Positions 61,508 through 64,000 of a DNA stretch of 64,000 nt are shown here, piece by piece. The translations under genes were made by a program, and so were the position numbers. Source of the DNA: Larkinella punicea (lineage in GTDB: Bacteria; Bacteroidota; Bacteroidia; Cytophagales; Spirosomataceae). Below the pieces are notes generated by a model. The model was not told where the DNA came from. It was given only the letters and a program-made list of their open reading frames with translations, and did no database searches. The stretch lies in the NCBI RefSeq assembly GCF_003334855.1, contig NZ_QOWE01000002.1, positions 364,150-428,149 on the forward strand, written 5' to 3'. The first letter of the stretch is position 1. Each line of letters starts with the position of its first letter.

Positions 61508-61981
61508 ATGAAGAAATTACCGATAGGATTACTGGCCGGATTGTGGCTGCTGCTGGCGGGTTGCGACGAAAAGGCGGTTTATAAAGGAATCGATGACATC
61601 GAAGACGGCACCTGGTACATCAAAAATACGCCGGAATTTACGTTTGAGATTGCCGATACGACGGTCACCTATTCCGTTTATTACAACATTCGGAACAGTG
61701 TTTCGTATCCGTACTACAACCTGTACATCCGTCGTTATTTGCTGGACGGAACCGGAAAAATGCTGGAGTCGAAACAGGACGAATTGACGCTGCTCGACCC
61801 GAAAACCGGAAAACCGTACGGCGACGGTCTGGGCGATCTGTTCGACCACCGCATCAGCATGATGAAAAAATACCGTTTTCCGCGGAGTGGAAAATACACC
61901 ATCCGCTTGCGGCAATACATGCGCCAGAACCCCCTGCCGGAGATTTACAGCGTGGGCGTGACGGTGGAAAAAGACTTGTAG
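61508..61981 (+). CDS. gldH: Gliding motility lipoprotein GldH
   Basis: A 157-residue lipoprotein with lipobox LLAGC (C19). The body has the GldH pattern: a beta-rich protein with YYNIRNSVSYPYYNLYI near 63 and DLFDHRISMMKKYRFPRSGKYTI near 112-135. GldH is required for gliding motility and T9SS function in Flavobacterium and relatives; its molecular role is not known. I use the ATG at 61508, which gives a normal lipoprotein signal; the longer frame lacks one. It runs into the LON-domain gene with a 1-base gap. Confidence 0.85.
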   Translation: MKKLPIGLLAGLWLLLAGCDEKAVYKGIDDIEDGTWYIKNTPEFTFEIADTTVTYSVYYNIRNSVSYPYYNLYIRRYLLDGTGKMLESKQDELTLLDPKTGKPYGDGLGDLFDHRISMMKKYRFPRSGKYTIRLRQYMRQNPLPEIYSVGVTVEKDL

Positions 61982-61982
61982 T

Positions 61983-62612
61983 ATGGAAATTTATTTGCCT
62001 CTCTTCCCGCTGAACCTGGTTGTGTATCCCAACGAAGATCTCAACCTGCATATTTTTGAAGAACGCTACCGGCAGTTGATTGCGGAATGTCTGGAAAAAG
62101 GCCAAACCTTTGGTATTCCAGCATTTATCAACAACAAGCTGCCCGGCTACGGCACCGAAATGAGCGTCACCACGCTGCACAAACGCTACGACGACGGGCG
62201 GATGGACATCAAATCGAAGGGAATCCGGATTTTTAAGGTGGCTAACTTCGAAAATCCGTCGCCGGGGAAACTCTACGCGGGCGGCACCGTGCAGGTGGTG
62301 GAAGTCGAACCCGAAACGGGCGACCACCTGGATGAACTGATCGTCAAACTGACCCGGCTGTACCGACTGTTGCAGATCAAATCCGAAATTGACGAAGAAA
62401 CGCCCCTCCTATCCTTTCGGGTGGCGCACAAAATCGGTTTGTCGGTTGAGGACGAATACGAACTGCTGACGATCGACCACGAGAACGAACGCCAGCGGTT
62501 CCTGATCCGCCACCTCGACCGGGTGTTGCCGGTGGTTTCGGAAATGGAGCGCACCAAAGACCGCATCAAAATGAACGGCCATTTCAAGAACCTGGACCCG
62601 TTGAAATTCTAA
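61983..62612 (+). CDS. LON peptidase substrate-binding domain protein
   Basis: A 209-residue protein consisting of one LON N-terminal (PUA-like) domain: LPLFPLNLVVYPNEDLNLHIFEERYRQLI (5-33), GYGTEMSVTTLHK, and a helical second half (YRLLQIKSEIDEETPL, HDE-like charged helices). It has no AAA or protease domain, so it is a stand-alone adaptor-like form as seen in many bacteria. Role not known; it may regulate or bind proteins. It follows gldH with a 1-base gap. Confidence 0.88.
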   Translation: MEIYLPLFPLNLVVYPNEDLNLHIFEERYRQLIAECLEKGQTFGIPAFINNKLPGYGTEMSVTTLHKRYDDGRMDIKSKGIRIFKVANFENPSPGKLYAGGTVQVVEVEPETGDHLDELIVKLTRLYRLLQIKSEIDEETPLLSFRVAHKIGLSVEDEYELLTIDHENERQRFLIRHLDRVLPVVSEMERTKDRIKMNGHFKNLDPLKF

Positions 62613-62617
62613 TATAG

Positions 62618-62690
62618 CCCCTAAATCCCCTGAAGGGGACTTGGCATCCGGTTTAAGCTGTGTCCAAGTCCCCTTCAGGGGATTTAGGGG
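62618..62690. repeat. Perfect inverted repeat CCCCTAAATCCCCTGAAGGG with 27-base arms
   Basis: Arms 62618-62644 and 62664-62690 are exact complements of 27 bases, with a 19-base loop. It fills the convergent gap between the LON-domain gene (ends 62612) and the AI-2E permease gene (ends 62692), where it can serve as a two-way terminator. No T-run as in classic terminators, but the flank is AT-rich. Confidence 0.85.
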
Positions 62691-62691
62691 T

Positions 62692-63825
62692 TTAATCCAC
62701 CAAATCCTTGACTTTTTTCGGCAGCTTATCGGTCAACTCCTTGACATTCATCGGTTTTTTCGGACGTTCGGCTTCCCCCAGCAGGAAACCGTACGGTTTG
62801 AGCGGTTCGACGGCATCGAAAACGACCTTGAGAATGGCCGTCATGGGCAGCGCCAGAATCAGGCCAGTCACGCCCCACAACTGCCCCCAAAGTAACAGGA
62901 CGATAATGGCCGCCAGCGGGTTGATGCTGACTTTGGAACCCACGATGTAGGGCGTGATGAAGTTGCCTTCCAGAATCTGAACAAACGAAAATACGCCGAT
63001 AACACCGAGAGCGACCAGCGGATTGTCGTGGGTAAGCAGCGTGAACAAAGCCGGCAACAGCGACCCGATCAGAATGCCGATGTACGGAATCAGGATCATG
63101 AACGCGCCCAGAAAACCGAAAAAGACGGCGTAGTCGATGCCCAGAATCAGCAGACCGACCGTGTTCAGCACGCCCACAATGATGATGACAAGCACCAATC
63201 CAACCAGGTAATCCTTGACAACGGTGTAGATCCGGCCAAAAACAATGTCGATCTTGGCCCGCTTCGTACTCTTGAATACTTTGTAGAAAAACGACCGGAA
63301 GAAGTCGCGGTATAGCATCAGAAAGAAGATATACAGTGGCACAATCGAGATGGTCGACAGCGTGTTGGTGGTGGCCAGCAAAGTTGACGTCAGAAAAGAA
63401 CCGCTTTCGCGAATCAGGTTATTGACGTAACTCCGGGCTTCGGCCACCATCTTCGAACGTTCGATGTGAAACCGGTCTTCGCCGAACGTCTGCAGTTTGT
63501 CCAGAATCTGATTGCCCCGTTCGAGCAATTTAGGGGCTTCGCTGGTGAAGCTGGAAATTTGCAGGGAAATGAGGTAAAAAAGCAGGTAAAAAAAGCCGAT
63601 CATAAGCACCAGACACAACAGAATAGCCGGTACGCGCGGCACCCGCCAGCGTTCGAGCCGGTGGTCGATCGGATATAGGATCATGGCAAACAGAATCGAA
63701 AAAATCAGCGGTACGATCAGTTCCTGCATGGCCGACAGCCAGTAGACCAGAATCGTCAGCACAATCATGATGCAGGCAAACCGGACGTACGACGGTAAAT
63801 TGACTTCAGGTAATTTGTTTTCCAT
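62692..63825 (-). CDS. AI-2E/PerM family transporter-like permease
   Basis: A 377-residue inner membrane protein with about eight helices. Markers of the family are VPLIFSILFAMILYPIDHRLER (35-56), a long soluble part (about 75-145), LVLVIIIVGVLNTVGLLILGIDY near 215 and PYIGILIGSLLPALF with GNFITPYIVG near 290. Members export various small molecules; AI-2 export is shown only for a few. A basic-acidic tail (PKKPMNVKELTDKLPKKVK) follows the last helix. An insertion sequence starts within about 50 bases of its start. Confidence 0.9.
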   Translation of the reverse strand: MENKLPEVNLPSYVRFACIMIVLTILVYWLSAMQELIVPLIFSILFAMILYPIDHRLERWRVPRVPAILLCLVLMIGFFYLLFYLISLQISSFTSEAPKLLERGNQILDKLQTFGEDRFHIERSKMVAEARSYVNNLIRESGSFLTSTLLATTNTLSTISIVPLYIFFLMLYRDFFRSFFYKVFKSTKRAKIDIVFGRIYTVVKDYLVGLVLVIIIVGVLNTVGLLILGIDYAVFFGFLGAFMILIPYIGILIGSLLPALFTLLTHDNPLVALGVIGVFSFVQILEGNFITPYIVGSKVSINPLAAIIVLLLWGQLWGVTGLILALPMTAILKVVFDAVEPLKPYGFLLGEAERPKKPMNVKELTDKLPKKVKDLVD

Positions 63826-63867
63826 ATTTTTAGGTGCGGTATTCTGTTTTCGGTATATCGAAAACTA

Positions 63868-64000
63868 CTTTATAACTGATGTTACGCAAGCTCTTTCGTG
63901 AAAGCCAGCTTACTGATTAAATTTAACAAAAAATTAGGTATGCACTTCGTCTCACCTATTTTCGACCTTTACTCGGACTACCTGTTAGTCAATCAGGGCC
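63868..64000 (+). mobile_element. Left end of an insertion sequence (truncated by window edge)
   Basis: From about 63868 (AACTGATGTTACGCAAGC) the sequence turns AT-rich, with an inner small hairpin CTTTC-GT-GAAAG, and leads to a frame typical of an IS transposase start at 63940. The left boundary is estimated; the right end lies outside the window. Confidence 0.5.
63940..64000 (+). CDS. Transposase, first 20 codons (IS701/IS4-like)
   Basis: Begins MHFVSPIFDLYSDYLLVNQG and runs off the right edge. FDLYxDYLL at the start resembles the N-terminus of IS701/IS4-like DDE transposases of Bacteroidota and cyanobacteria. Identity from 20 residues is tentative. Confidence 0.5.
   Translation, partial: MHFVSPIFDLYSDYLLVNQG

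Noticed and set aside
1..64000. CRISPR arrays, tRNA and rRNA genes
   Set aside because: No regularly spaced repeats, no cloverleaf with CCA-end context and no rRNA-like conserved blocks were seen by eye; an automated scan could still find a weak tRNA.

Overview
The window looks like a chromosomal segment of a gliding or T9SS-bearing member of the Bacteroidota, most likely order Cytophagales (Spirosoma/Larkinella-like). The evidence is the start of a PorU-type sortase, the gliding lipoprotein GldH, two SusC/SusD pairs, DUF6702- and SusD_2-type families, and several promoters with the Bacteroidota TTG-N19-TAnnTTTG pattern. The backbone is moderately GC-rich (about 52-54% by eye). The genus is inference; no rRNA, tRNA or CRISPR array was seen.

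Layout. 1-2.3 kb: 5' part of porU overlapping an SprT-like metalloprotease gene, a small lipoprotein and a GtrA-like membrane protein. 2.4-7.75 kb: nuoN, nuoM, nuoL and nuoK (order K-L-M-N in the direction of transcription), with a consensus promoter just before nuoK and no other complex I genes adjacent. 7.9-10.3 kb: a DnaQ-like exonuclease and glycerol kinase. 10.4-13.2 kb: a structured intergenic repeat, then mreB-mreC-mreD. 13.4-20.3 kb: a GH3-type adenylating enzyme, an AT-rich AAA ATPase plus HNH nuclease pair (Septu/PtuAB-like, probable anti-phage system), dxr, two tiny membrane proteins, rseP and a DUF6702-like protein. 20.5-23.0 kb: lon, preceded by a sigma-54-like promoter. 23.2-33.4 kb: two tandem SusC/SusD transport pairs with terminators. 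33.6-41.2 kb: an rRNA m5C methyltransferase, fabI, sbcC/sbcD and an LpxH-like phosphoesterase. 41.3-45.0 kb: a NeuD/PglD-type acyltransferase and three alpha/beta hydrolases. 45.2-51.2 kb: a TPR sensor kinase converging on a REC-GAF-sigma54 activator, then an AraC regulator. 51.3-54.9 kb: GDP-fucose synthase, a YwqK-like protein, an SGNH hydrolase and an orphan BlaR1-tail protein. 55-61.3 kb: an M16 protease, a second orphan BlaR1-tail protein, BlaR1-like M56 protease and BlaI. 61.5-63.8 kb: gldH, a LON-substrate-binding-domain protein and an AI-2E family permease. 63.87-64 kb: the start of an insertion sequence.

How genes fit together. The best candidate for an unusual system is the ATPase/HNH pair at 14944-16880, packed without spare bases between GH3 and dxr. 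A second is the BlaI-BlaR1 locus, where two extra proteins carry the post-protease segment of BlaR1 (motif F-x-N-Q...LK-x-RI-x-MMN, one membrane segment, extracytoplasmic tail) but no protease domain. A third theme is a dense set of long intergenic inverted repeats of several unrelated sequence families. One family occurs three times (19733, 41992, 51153), and in places these repeats supply stop codons or run into coding sequence.
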